Source: Methylobacterium sp. E-065 (GTDB lineage: Bacteria > Pseudomonadota > Alphaproteobacteria > Rhizobiales > Beijerinckiaceae). From it: DNA of 64,000 bases. The stretch is from positions 19,736-83,735 of the forward strand of contig NZ_JAKSYD010000153.1 of the NCBI RefSeq assembly GCF_022829605.1, written 5' to 3'. How positions within the stretch are numbered: position 1 is the stretch's first letter; every line of letters begins with the position of its first letter. Below are positions 17,824 through 26,316 of the stretch, in pieces. The position numbers and the translations under genes are program-made. The notes beneath the pieces are model-generated. The model saw only the letters and a list, made by a program, of their open reading frames with translations. It was not told where the DNA came from and did not search any database.

Positions 17824-19091
17824 TTACCAGTAGATCTGCAGGCGCCCGACCACGGTGTCGACCGAGAACGGGGCGCGCCCGAACGTATCTGCCTGGGCCT
17901 CGCCCGGCCGCACGCGTCCGCGGACGTAGTTGGCGATCAGGCGGAGATTGGGCTCGGGATACCAGCTTAGGCCGAGGGTCACGTCCCGCTCGAGCCCGCC
18001 GCGGAAGCCCCGGGCGTCGAAGTCGATGGCGCTGTAGCGCGCCGCCAGCTCGAACACGCCGATCCCGCCCCGGGAGACCCGCTGGCCGTCCGCCACGGCG
18101 ACGCCCTTGAAGGTCGCGTAGGTTGTGCCCCCCTGGGGCGTGAGCGCGTAGCCGCGCCCCTCGCCGTTCAGCACCCAGGCGGCCTCCACGTAGCCCCCCT
18201 GGAAGCCGAGCGCGGAGGCGGGCATCCCGGGTCCGCTGAACGGCTGAAGCTCAGCCCGGATATACTCGGCCTGAAGCAGGACCGGGCCCCGGCGATAGGC
18301 GAACTCGGCCCCCAACCGGGTGACGCTCGCGGCATCCGGGAGGTCGCCGGTATCCACCAGCTGGCGCTCGAACAGGGCCGTACCCGCCGGGGCCGAAAAG
18401 CTGAAGGCGCCGTCGCTGCGGGACCGGCGGCGGTAGGTCGCCGCCAGCCCGAGATGCAGGGTCTCGCGCTCCTCCAGGATCGGCGCGTAAGTGGCGCGGC
18501 CCGCCACCGCGACCCCGTCGCCAGAGATGCCGTTGCTGGCGGCGTTGCCGAACACACCGGCCACGGCGGTCCAGGCCTGCCCGTTCCGCCCGACCGCGAC
18601 GCCGAACCGGCGCTCCGGCACCAGGGCGTTGGCTCCTGAGCGCTCGACGAACAGGGTGTCGTTGTTGCTCTGCAGCCATTCGAGGCTGAGCGGCACCTTC
18701 ATGTTGCCGAGCGTCACGATCGTGTCCGGCAGCCCCTTCCAGGCCACGAAGGCGTCGTTGATCGGCACCACCGATCGCTGAAATCGTACTGGAAGGCGAT
18801 CACCCAGTCCCGGCCGATCGTGAGCGTCGGCTCGATCCACGAGCGGCGCACCACGAGATTGTCGGGGAAGGCCTCGGGCCCCTCGGGCCGGCTGAAGCGC
18901 GCCCCACCGGCATCGAGATGGAGCCGTCCGCCGATCTGCAGGGTGACGTCCGGCTCGGGAAAGGTGAGGCTCAGGCCCTTCTCGTCGTAGCGCAGGCGCT
19001 CGCCGTAGGGCCCCGCCAGGCCCTCGATGGCATCGCCCGCGCAGGCGAGGGTGGTGGCCAGGAAGGTCGAGGCCGGGCGTGCTCTGATCAC
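17824..19091 (-). pseudogene. OprO/OprP-type phosphate-selective porin, frameshifted
   Basis: Two adjacent frames together encode one porin of about 420 residues. The first (from GTG 19091) has a signal peptide-like start, then KGLSLTFPEPDVTLQIGGRLHLDAGG and WIEPTLTIGRDWVIAFQYDFSD. The second resumes at VVPINDAFVAWKGLPDTIVTLGNMK and runs to a C-terminal VDTVVGRLQIYW, with the aromatic end expected of a barrel. The break is near 18770-18776: one base is missing in GATCGGTGGTG. It is either a recent inactivating mutation or an assembly error. If repaired, the product would be a trimeric anion porin related to OprO/OprP. Confidence 0.85.
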
Positions 19092-19219
19092 GCCACGAGC
19101 AGAGAGCAGGTCAGCCTGGCGCCGCCAATATCATGGGATTGGATTGTGGGAGAAATCCAACCGGGGTGTCTCGGCGGCCACGGGGAGGCAGCGGCAGAGC
19201 TCGTCATGGCCGGCCAGCG

Positions 19220-19313
19220 AAACCCGGAGGTTTCCGAAGGGCTTCAGCCCTGAGACGGTCACTACGGCTCCGCCCTGGACCCACGAAAGGTCTCGACCTT
19301 TCGAAACCAGGAC
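19220..19313. repeat. Compound palindromic repeat, copy E
   Basis: It reads CCGAAGGGCTTCAGCCC, a degraded GGGCGGAGCCC-type module (GGCTCCGCC), then CGAAAGGTCTCGACCTTTCG and GAAACC. It lies between panC (ending 19327) and the start of the porin remnant, both on the minus strand, so it is downstream of panC. Confidence 0.75.
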
Positions 19314-19326
19314 GTGCTGACGGGTC

Positions 19327-20175
19327 TCAGACCGCGAGATTATCGATCAGCCGGGTCCGCCCCAGGTAGGCCGCCGCAAGGACGCGGGCCGGGCCCTCGA
19401 CCCGCTCGACCGACGCCAGGGTCCGGGCATCGCAGATCGTGAGATACTGGACCCGGAAACCCGCCACCTCCAGGGCTGCCCGTCCGGCGGCGATCCGCCC
19501 GGCGACGCCGGTGCCGTTGCGGGAGGCGAGGGCGATGTCGGACAGCACGGCGTGGAGTTTCGGGGCGACGGCACGCTCCTCGGGCGACAGGTAGCGGTTG
19601 CGCGACGACAGGGCGAGGCCGTCGGGCTCGCGCAGGGTCGGGACGCCACGGATCTCGACCCCCATGTCCAGATCGGACACCGCCTGCTGGATCACCCGGA
19701 GCTGCTGAAAATCCTTCTCGCCGAACAGGGCCGTGTCGGGCCGGACCTGATTCAGGAGCTTTGTCACCACCGTGGCGACCCCGGCGAAGTGGCCGGGCCG
19801 GAACGGCCCGCACAGCCCCTCGGACAGACCCGCGACCTCGATCCGCGTGGCGAAGCCCGGTGGGTACATGGTCTCGACCGTGGGCGTCCAAGCGGCGTCG
19901 GCCCCCGCCTCGCCCAGCAGGGCGAGATCGGCCTCGAGGTCGCGCGGATAGCGCGAGAAATCCTCGTTGGGGCCGAACTGAGTCGGATTCACGAAGATGC
20001 TGACCACCACACGGTCGCCGGCTCGCCGGGCCTCCGCCACCAGGGCGAGGTGTCCCCGGTGCAAGGCGCCCATGGTCGGGACCAGGACGATCCGCTCGCC
20101 CGCCGCACGCCAGTCGGCCACGCGTTGGCGCAGGGCTGCCGGGTCGCTGAAGCGCTGGGGAACCGAATCGGACAC
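19327..20175 (-). CDS. panC: Pantothenate synthetase
   Basis: PanC condenses D-pantoate with beta-alanine using ATP, the last step of pantothenate synthesis. The 282-residue protein has the HIGH-like IVLVPTMGALHRGHLALV, VSIFVNPTQFGPNEDFSRYPR, LFGEKDFQQLRVIQQ and the KMSKS-like ALSSRNRYLSPEER. GTG at 20175 is taken as start because a GGAG lies about 9 bases upstream and the family N-terminus begins just after it. The frame extends 31 codons upstream into a palindromic repeat and is unlikely to be used there. panB is not in the window. Confidence 0.94.
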   Translation of the reverse strand: MSDSVPQRFSDPAALRQRVADWRAAGERIVLVPTMGALHRGHLALVAEARRAGDRVVVSIFVNPTQFGPNEDFSRYPRDLEADLALLGEAGADAAWTPTVETMYPPGFATRIEVAGLSEGLCGPFRPGHFAGVATVVTKLLNQVRPDTALFGEKDFQQLRVIQQAVSDLDMGVEIRGVPTLREPDGLALSSRNRYLSPEERAVAPKLHAVLSDIALASRNGTGVAGRIAAGRAALEVAGFRVQYLTICDARTLASVERVEGPARVLAAAYLGRTRLIDNLAV

Positions 20176-20220
20176 GGCACGGGCTCCGGAGAGGGGCGGG
20201 ACCGCCTGTCTCAGCAGGTT

Positions 20221-20314
20221 TCGCAAAAGTGGCCGCCGGTTTTGCGATGAAAATTTGCGACCGGCCAAGGACCTAAGCAGAGCTGCGTCGGCACGCCAAC
20301 GCAGCTCTGCTTAG
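20221..20314. repeat. Two perfect inverted repeats upstream of panC
   Basis: The first pair is TCGCAAAA (20221-20228) with TTTTGCGA (20240-20247). The second has 16-bp perfect arms, CTAAGCAGAGCTGCGT (20273-20288) and ACGCAGCTCTGCTTAG (20299-20314), around a 10-base loop. The first pair resembles a dispersed palindromic repeat I recall from Hyphomicrobiales. The second would make a strong hairpin just after the neighbouring gene's stop at 20337 and could end its transcript. Confidence 0.75.
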
Positions 20315-20336
20315 AGCATGATGTCGGGGAGGGGAA

Positions 20337-20699
20337 TTAGCGACAGTAGGGCAGCAGGGAGCGGCCGAAGGGATCATCGACGCCGAGCGGTGGCGTGAAC
20401 CCGTAATAGCTCGGATGGGCCAGCCCATATTCGGAGCCGACATAGCTCGGATCGTCCGGGGCGTTGGTGGGCACGGGCGCCCGCCGCGGCGTGCAGCCGA
20501 CCGGCACCACACGGGTGCGCAGGGCATAGACCGGCGGGCGGTCGATCCCGTCGCTGCGCGGGAAGAAACGGAGGCGGGCGGTGACCTCCGCCGCCCCGTA
20601 GGCGGAGCCCCGGGCGTCGAGATCCGCGGCTGCGCCGGGGCCGGCGAGCAACAGGGCGAATCCGAGCGCCATCGTCCTCCTGCGCCCGATCATCCGCAT
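20337..20699 (-). CDS. Small secreted protein of unknown function
   Basis: About 120 residues from the ATG at 20699, which begins MRMIGRRRTMALGFALLLAG and gives a clear Sec signal peptide cleaved near GAAA-DLDARG. The mature part is about 95 residues, rich in Pro, Tyr and Gly, with two Cys (VGCTPRR and LPYCR) that could form a disulfide. No domain is recognised. The frame stays open upstream to 20774, where it would touch ybaK, but the signal peptide favours the internal start. It may share a transcript with ybaK, 75 bases upstream. Confidence 0.65.
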   Translation of the reverse strand: MRMIGRRRTMALGFALLLAGPGAAADLDARGSAYGAAEVTARLRFFPRSDGIDRPPVYALRTRVVPVGCTPRRAPVPTNAPDDPSYVGSEYGLAHPSYYGFTPPLGVDDPFGRSLLPYCR

Positions 20700-20773
20700 C
20701 CCGTCCCCAACGCCATCGCGAGCCGGCAGCGTGGTGAAGCAAGGTAAACGGGCAATTACCCGATGGGCAGACA

Positions 20774-21262
20774 TCAGGTCAGCGGCACGACCAGCGCCTG
20801 CAGAACCGCGACGAGATCCCCCTCGGTCAGCCGGATCTGCAGGCCCCGTCCGCCGCCGTTGACGTGGATCTCGGTACCCGGATCCCCCAGGGAACCGGAA
20901 TCGATCGCGGTCGGGAATGCACGCTTCTGGCCGAGCGGGCTGATGCCACCGACATGATAGCCGGTCAGCCGCTCGGCATCGGCGGGCTTGAGCATGGCGG
21001 CGGCCTTGCCCGAGAAGGCGGCCGCCACCCGCTTCATCGAGACCTCCCGATCGGAGGCGACCAGCAGGCAGATTGTCCGCCCGTCGACCGCCGCCATCAG
21101 GGTCTTCAGCACGCGGCCGGGCGGCACGCCCAGTGCCTCCGCGGCCTGGAGGCCGATGCGCGGGGCATCGGGATCGTAGTCGTAGGCATGGAGGCTGTAG
21201 CGCAGGCCGACCTTATCGAGGGCCTGGGTCGCCCGGGTGGTCTTTGCGGCTGATTTGGCCAT
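20774..21262 (-). CDS. ybaK: Cys-tRNA(Pro)/Cys-tRNA(Cys) deacylase YbaK
   Basis: A 162-residue editing protein of the YbaK/EbsC group that hydrolyses Cys mischarged on tRNA(Pro). Key family segments are VGLRYSLHAYDYDPDAPRIG, AEALGVPPGRVLKTLMA, the conserved Lys in MKRVAAAFSGKAA, and YHVGGISPLGQKRAFP with TAIDSGSLGDPGTEIHVNGG. The length matches E. coli YbaK (159 residues). It lies 21 bases after the beta-lactamase stop on the same strand, so the two may share a transcript. Confidence 0.93.
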   Translation of the reverse strand: MAKSAAKTTRATQALDKVGLRYSLHAYDYDPDAPRIGLQAAEALGVPPGRVLKTLMAAVDGRTICLLVASDREVSMKRVAAAFSGKAAAMLKPADAERLTGYHVGGISPLGQKRAFPTAIDSGSLGDPGTEIHVNGGGRGLQIRLTEGDLVAVLQALVVPLT

Positions 21263-21283
21263 GACGGTTTCGTGGATTCGGCC

Positions 21284-22165
21284 TCACGCGGCGACGATCC
21301 GCGCAGCGATGAGCCGGCCGATCTCGGCATGAACCGAATCGACCGCTTCGACGGGCAGGGTGGAGCCGGTGATGTACACGGCCACGGTCACAGGCGCACG
21401 GCCCGGCGGCCGCAGGATCGCCACGTCGTTGAACGTGCCCTTGTCGCCGGTGCCGGTCTTGTCACCGACGGTCCAGTTCTTCGGCAACCCCGCCCGGAGC
21501 CGCTTGAATCCGGTCTGGCTTCCGACCATCCAGCCCTCCAGCCGTGCGCGCGACGGCGGCGCCAGGACGGTGCCGAGCAGGATCCGGCCGAGGGTCGCGC
21601 GCATCGCCTCCGGGGTGGTGGTATCGCGGGGATCGCCGGGGATCGCGGTGTTCAGCGTCGGCTCGTCGCGATCGAGACGTGTGACGGGATCGCCGGTGTT
21701 CCGCAGCCAAACGGTCAGGCCCTCCGGCCCGCCGAGGCGTGCGAGGAGCAGGTTGGCCGCCGTGTTGTCGCTCCATTCGAGCGCGGCGGCGCAGAGTTCG
21801 GCCACCGAGAGCCGGCCGGCGCCGCCCTGCGTCTCCAGGGCCTTCCGGGTCACGGGCGCGTAGCTCAGGAGAGCGTCTGCCCGGTACGGTACCGGCGCAT
21901 CGAGTTGTTCGGATCCGGCATCGACCCGCGCCAGCACCGCCGCCGCGGCCAGCACCTTGAAGGTGCTGCACATCGGGAAACGCGTATCCGCCCGGTGCTG
22001 GAGCAGGACGCGATCCACCGATCCGGCCGCGACACCGATACGGCCGCCGATACGCCGCTCGAGCGCTTCGAGGTCCGGTTCGGCCGCCGCAGTCGCGGGC
22101 CGCATCGGCAGGAGCAGCGGCGCGGCGAGCAGGCTGCGGCAGAGTGTGCGGCGTGTGGGATGCAT
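21284..22165 (-). CDS. Class A beta-lactamase
   Basis: A 293-residue serine beta-lactamase. The N-terminus MHPTRRTLCRSLLAAPLLLP is a twin-Arg-like or Sec signal. All class A active-site motifs are present: STFK (nucleophile Ser), SDN in EWSDNTAAN, EPTLN (general-base Glu), and DKTGTGDKG. It should hydrolyse penicillins and possibly cephalosporins in the periplasm. GGAGG 6 bases before ATG 22165 fixes the start. The second parS lies 80 bases upstream, between this gene and mnmE. No LysR-type AmpR regulator is adjacent. Chromosomal enzymes of this type are common in Methylobacterium-like bacteria. Confidence 0.95.
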   Translation of the reverse strand: MHPTRRTLCRSLLAAPLLLPMRPATAAAEPDLEALERRIGGRIGVAAGSVDRVLLQHRADTRFPMCSTFKVLAAAAVLARVDAGSEQLDAPVPYRADALLSYAPVTRKALETQGGAGRLSVAELCAAALEWSDNTAANLLLARLGGPEGLTVWLRNTGDPVTRLDRDEPTLNTAIPGDPRDTTTPEAMRATLGRILLGTVLAPPSRARLEGWMVGSQTGFKRLRAGLPKNWTVGDKTGTGDKGTFNDVAILRPPGRAPVTVAVYITGSTLPVEAVDSVHAEIGRLIAARIVAA

Positions 22166-22244
22166 CCTTGCCTCCATCGAGGTTCGATGGGTCTGCATGA
22201 AGCGGGATCGGCCCGGCCACCGGATGGGGTATAGGGGCTTGGGC

Positions 22245-22260
22245 TGTTTCACGTGAAACA
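22245..22260. promoter_or_regulatory. parS: parS centromere site 2 (between bla and mnmE)
   Basis: A second perfect TGTTTCACGTGAAACA, 10,075 bp from the first. It is intergenic, 62 bases before the mnmE ATG and 80 bases before the beta-lactamase ATG. ParB bound here could also affect these two divergent promoters. Confidence 0.97.
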
Positions 22261-22306
22261 CACTCGCACGACATGAAGAAGGCGAAGCTTGCGCGTCGCA
22301 GCTGCC

Positions 22307-23632
22307 ATGACTGAAACCGAAACGCTCTTCGCCCCGGCCAGCGGCTTCGGCCGGGCGGCTGTCGCGGTGATCCGCCTCAGCGGCCCGGGGGCCCGAACCG
22401 TGCTCACCGGTCTGTGCGGAGCCCTGCCGGCGCCTCGCAGGCTGTCGCTGCGGACGCTCCGCAACCCGGCTGACGGGACCGAGCTCGACCGGGCGCTCGT
22501 GGTCTGGCTGCCGGGGCCGAACACCTACAGCGGCGAGGACATGGCCGAGCTGCACCTCCATGGCGGGCCAGCGGTGCGGATGGGCGTGCTCGCCACCCTG
22601 GCCCGGATGCCGGGATGCCGCGCGGCCGGGCCGGGCGCCTTCACGCGACGAGCGGTCCTCAACGGCCGGATGGATCTGGCCGAGGCCGAAGCCGTCGCAG
22701 ACCTGATCGACGCGGAAACCGAGGGCCAACGGCGGCAGGCCTTGCGCCAGCTCGACGGGGCCCTCAGCCGACAGGTCGCGGCTTGGCGCGCGGAGGCGAT
22801 CGATTGCCTCGCCGCTGCCGAAGCGGCCCTGGATTTCGCCGACGAGGGCGACGTAGACGAGGCCGGGCTCGATGCCGCGCTGCTCGGACGGGCCACTGCC
22901 CTACGCGACCAGATCGCCGCAATCCTGCGGGACGGGCACCGGGGCGAGCGGCTGCGGGATGGGTTCACCGTGGTGCTGGCGGGTGCGCCCAATGCCGGGA
23001 AGTCGACGCTGCTCAACGCCCTGAGCCGGCGGGACGTCGCGATCGTGTCGGACGCGCCCGGTACGACCCGCGACGCGATCGAGGTGCGGCTGGATCTGGC
23101 TGGGCTGCCGGTGCTGCTGGTGGATACCGCGGGTTTGCGCGAGACGGTCGAACCCGTCGAGGCCGAGGGGATCCGGCGGACCCGCGCGCGGATCGAGACC
23201 GCGGATTTGGTGCTGGCGCTCGTGCCGCCCGACGGCGCCGAACCCGACCTCGCCGGCACCGCAGTTCAAGTCCTGACGGTGCACACCAAGATCGATCTCT
23301 TAGCCGGCTATAAAAATCTGCGATCGGACGGCGTTCTGGGTGTTTCCGCCCGGACCGGTCATGGGCTCGATGCCCTCCTCGACGCCATCCAGGCCCAGGC
23401 CGAGGCCGGCCTGGGCCAGGGCGATGCGCTGATCACCCGGGCGCGCCATCGGGCTGCGCTGGAAGCCTGTACGGCCCATCTCGATCGCCTGGTCGTAGGG
23501 GCCAACGGCCCGCCGGAACTCGTCGCCGAGGATCTTCGCCTCGCCGTCCGAGCGCTGGGCGAGGTCGCCGGCCATGTCGGAGTCGAGGATGTGCTCGATC
23601 GTTTGTTTGCCGGCTTTTGTATCGGCAAATAG
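22307..23632 (+). CDS. mnmE: tRNA modification GTPase MnmE (TrmE)
   Basis: MnmE works with MnmG to modify the wobble uridine of tRNAs. The 441-residue protein has the N-terminal THF-binding domain (TLFAPASGFGRAAVAVIRLSG and YSGEDMAELHLHGG). The inserted G domain carries GAPNAGKSTLLN, the G2/G3 region DAPGTTRDAIEV and VDTAGLRET, then a helical domain ending in the catalytic C-terminal CIGK. ATG 22307 gives the canonical N-terminus; a TTG at 22289 with AGAAGG upstream is an alternative. It is divergent from bla across parS. Confidence 0.95.
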   Translation: MTETETLFAPASGFGRAAVAVIRLSGPGARTVLTGLCGALPAPRRLSLRTLRNPADGTELDRALVVWLPGPNTYSGEDMAELHLHGGPAVRMGVLATLARMPGCRAAGPGAFTRRAVLNGRMDLAEAEAVADLIDAETEGQRRQALRQLDGALSRQVAAWRAEAIDCLAAAEAALDFADEGDVDEAGLDAALLGRATALRDQIAAILRDGHRGERLRDGFTVVLAGAPNAGKSTLLNALSRRDVAIVSDAPGTTRDAIEVRLDLAGLPVLLVDTAGLRETVEPVEAEGIRRTRARIETADLVLALVPPDGAEPDLAGTAVQVLTVHTKIDLLAGYKNLRSDGVLGVSARTGHGLDALLDAIQAQAEAGLGQGDALITRARHRAALEACTAHLDRLVVGANGPPELVAEDLRLAVRALGEVAGHVGVEDVLDRLFAGFCIGK

Positions 23633-23646
23633 CGGTCGAGTCGCGA

Positions 23647-24126
23647 CTAGCTCGGAATCCGCAGGATCCGCGGACGCCAGATCCCGAGGGCGACGTTGGC
23701 AGCCGAAATCGCAAGCAGGACCCACAGCGTCCCGCGCTCGCCGGGGAGCGAGACGGCCAAAGCCGCCGGGTCGAGCAAGCCGGCCAACGCCCGGGCGCTC
23801 TGCGCGGCCTCCTGCTTCATCGGCCCCTGCACGTAGACCAGCCCGCCCTCGAACATCAGGACGCCGGTGGCGAGCTTCAGCCACGCCCAGCCTGCGTTGA
23901 GGTAGGCCCGGTTCACCGCCATGGCGATCAGGCCCGACATCAACGTCACGGCGAGCGACGGCAGGAACACCCAGGTGGCGACCGCGCCCATCGCGCCGCG
24001 CATCGCCGTGTAGCCGGGCAGGGCGCTCGGAGGCGGGGTCAGCGCCAGCATGACCACCAGGGACGCCAGCGCCCCCAGCAATCCAGCCGAGCCCATCGTG
24101 TGGAGGAATTTCAGAAGGCGTCGCAC
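23647..24126 (-). CDS. Four-helix inner-membrane protein of unknown function
   Basis: A 159-residue protein beginning MRRLLKFLHTMGSAGLLGAL with about four transmembrane helices (near residues 12-30, 48-70, 80-98 and 133-150). The HTMG near the start and the layout resemble the DUF2269-type or CopD-like family of small integral membrane proteins, some of which bind heme, but the assignment is weak. It converges with mnmE, whose stop is 14 bases away. Membrane topology is clear; function is not. Confidence 0.75.
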   Translation of the reverse strand: MRRLLKFLHTMGSAGLLGALASLVVMLALTPPPSALPGYTAMRGAMGAVATWVFLPSLAVTLMSGLIAMAVNRAYLNAGWAWLKLATGVLMFEGGLVYVQGPMKQEAAQSARALAGLLDPAALAVSLPGERGTLWVLLAISAANVALGIWRPRILRIPS

Positions 24127-24210
24127 GGCGTCCCGGATCCGGCCGTTTCGCGCGAGCCTACCCGGGGTTGTCGTGCGACGTAAGCGGCGCAGCCGTCGCA
24201 GGGTTGCCGG

Positions 24211-25833
24211 TCAGCTCCGCAGGCCCGGCGCCTCCTGGCCGGTGCGGGCGACATACTCGGTGTAGCCGCCGCCGTATTGATGGATGCCCTCGGGCGTGAC
24301 TTCGAGCACCCGGTTCGACAGCGCCGCCAGGAAGTGCCGGTCGTGGGAGACGAACAGCATCGTCCCCTCGTAACTGGCGAGCGCCGTGATCAGCATCTCC
24401 TTGGTGCCCATGTCGAGGTGGTTGGTCGGCTCATCGAGCACCAGGAAGTTCGGCGGGTCATAGAGCATCAGCGCCATGACCAGCCGGGCCTTCTCGCCGC
24501 CTGACAGAACCCGGCAGCGCTTCTCGACATCGTCGCCCGAGAAGCCGAAGCAGCCCGCCAGCGCCCGCAACGAACCCTGGCCGGCCTGCGGAAAGGCCTC
24601 CTCCAGGGTCTCGAACACGGTGCGGTCGCCGTCCAGCAGGTCCATGGCGTGTTGGGCGAAATAGCCGAGCTTGACGCTGCCGCCGATCGTGACCGCCCCG
24701 TCGTCGGGCGCGGTGGTGCCGGTCACGAGCTTCAGGAGCGTCGACTTGCCGGCGCCGTTGATGCCCATCACGCACCAGCGCTCCCGGCGGCGCACCGAGA
24801 AGTCGAGCCCCTCGTAGATCGTGCGGCTGCCGTAGCGCTTGTGGACACCCTTGAGCATCACGACGTCGTCGCCCGAGCGCGGCGCCGGCTGGAACTCGAA
24901 CGCCACCGATTGCCGCCGCCGGGGCGGCTCGACGCGCTCGATCTTGTCGAGCTTCTTCACCCGGCTCTGCACCTGGGCGGCGTGGGAGGCCCGGGCCTTG
25001 AAGCGCTCGATGAAGGCGATCTCCTTGGCGAGCATCGCCTGCTGGCGCTCGAACTGCGCCTGCTGCTGCGCCTCGTTGAGCTTCCGCTGCCCCTCGTAGA
25101 ACGCGTAATCGCCCGAGAAGGTGGTGAGCGCGCCGCCGTCGATCTCGATCACCTTGTTGACGATGCGGTTCATGAACTCGCGGTCGTGCGAGGTCATCAG
25201 CAGGGCGCCGTCATAAGCCTTGAGGAACGATTCGAGCCAGATCAGGCTCTCCAGGTCGAGGTGGTTCGACGGCTCGTCGAGCAGCATCACGTCCGGGCGC
25301 ATCAGCAGGATGCGGGCGAGCGCCACGCGCATCTTCCAGCCGCCCGAGAGGGCGCCGACATCGCCGTCCATCATCTCCTGGCTGAAGCTGAGGCCGTCGA
25401 GCACCTCCCGGGCCCGGCCCTCCAGGGCGTAGCCGTCGAGCTCCTCGAACCGCGCCTGGACCTCGCCGTAGCGCTCGACCAGGGCGTCCATCTCGTCGGC
25501 CCGGTCCGGATCGGCCAGGGCCGCACCGATCTCGGCGAGTTCGGCCGCGACCGTGCTCACCGGCCCGGCGCCGTCCATCACCTCGGTGACGACGCTGCGG
25601 CCCGACATCTCACCGACATCCTGGCTGAAATACCCGATCGTGATGCCCCTGTCGGCCGAGACCTGCCCCTCGTCGGGCTGCTCCTCGCCGATGATCATCC
25701 GGAACAGGGTGGTCTTGCCCGCCCCGTTCGGGCCGACCAGCCCGACCTTCTCGCCGCGCTGCAGGGCGGCCGAGGCCTCGATGTAGACGAGCTGCCGCCC
25801 GTTCTGCTTGGTGATCTTGTCCAGGCGTATCAT
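24211..25833 (-). CDS. ABC-F family ATP-binding protein
   Basis: A 540-residue soluble protein with two ABC ATPase domains and no membrane segments. Domain 1 has VGPNGAGKTTLFRMI and LSGGWKMRVALARILL; domain 2 has MGINGAGKSTLLKLV and LSGGEKARLVMAL. The charged interdomain linker FIERFKARASHAAQVQSRVKKLDKI is the ribosome-contacting P-site tRNA-interaction region of ABC-F factors. Length and linker fit the YbiT group, translation-related ATPases, rather than an exporter. The start is the ATG at 25833 (MIRLDKITK); the longer upstream frame is unlikely. It stands alone. Confidence 0.92.
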   Translation of the reverse strand: MIRLDKITKQNGRQLVYIEASAALQRGEKVGLVGPNGAGKTTLFRMIIGEEQPDEGQVSADRGITIGYFSQDVGEMSGRSVVTEVMDGAGPVSTVAAELAEIGAALADPDRADEMDALVERYGEVQARFEELDGYALEGRAREVLDGLSFSQEMMDGDVGALSGGWKMRVALARILLMRPDVMLLDEPSNHLDLESLIWLESFLKAYDGALLMTSHDREFMNRIVNKVIEIDGGALTTFSGDYAFYEGQRKLNEAQQQAQFERQQAMLAKEIAFIERFKARASHAAQVQSRVKKLDKIERVEPPRRRQSVAFEFQPAPRSGDDVVMLKGVHKRYGSRTIYEGLDFSVRRRERWCVMGINGAGKSTLLKLVTGTTAPDDGAVTIGGSVKLGYFAQHAMDLLDGDRTVFETLEEAFPQAGQGSLRALAGCFGFSGDDVEKRCRVLSGGEKARLVMALMLYDPPNFLVLDEPTNHLDMGTKEMLITALASYEGTMLFVSHDRHFLAALSNRVLEVTPEGIHQYGGGYTEYVARTGQEAPGLRS

Positions 25834-26018
25834 GGCGGTGGGCGCTGTCCGGGGGAATGCCCTGGCGCTTACGGCATCCGCCTGGGCTGCGCAAAGCGTG
25901 ATGTCGCAGTGCGGGATAACGCTTGCACCCCATGCAGGCCTGGGCGCATGCCGGGAGCCGGAACCAGGCTCGACCGTTGCCTTGTGCAACAGTTGCCACG
26001 GGCAACATGAGGAACGCG

Positions 26019-26279
26019 ATGCTGTTCGGTTGGTGGAAGACGGGCATGGACATGGCCATGCTGGGGCTGGAGGCGCAGGGCGTGATCGCCCAGCGCCTGG
26101 CGATGTTCGCCCTCGGGGGACCCGCAGCCCAGGCCGAGGCGCAGCTGATGGTGACCGAGAAGGTCATGGCCGCCGGCGAGGCCGCCTTCATGCTGGCCGC
26201 AGGCGCCTCGAACGGCAAGGTGATCCGCAGCTACCGGCGGAAAGTGCAGGCCAATGCAAGGCGGTTGAGCAAGAGCTGA
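26019..26279 (+). CDS. Small Ala-rich protein of unknown function
   Basis: An 86-residue protein beginning MLFGWWKTGMDMAMLGLEAQ. ATG 26019 has GAGGAA 6 bases upstream; an ATG at 26007 is an alternative. The chain is helical and rich in Ala, Met and Gln (AQAEAQLMVTEKVMAAGEAA), ends in a basic tail RSYRRKVQANARRL, and has no signal peptide. The helical, amphipathic, basic-tailed form is reminiscent of small phasin-like proteins that coat PHB granules, but the resemblance is only general. Confidence 0.6.
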   Translation: MLFGWWKTGMDMAMLGLEAQGVIAQRLAMFALGGPAAQAEAQLMVTEKVMAAGEAAFMLAAGASNGKVIRSYRRKVQANARRLSKS

Positions 26280-26316
26280 CCTGCCCCGGTCGGACGGGTT
26301 CCGAGCAAGTCTGCGA

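Noticed and set aside
23606..23629. TTTGCCG/CGGCAAA hairpin at the end of mnmE
   Set aside because: It lies within the last codons of mnmE (encoding the conserved C-terminal FCIGK) and has no T-run after it, so it is probably incidental to coding.
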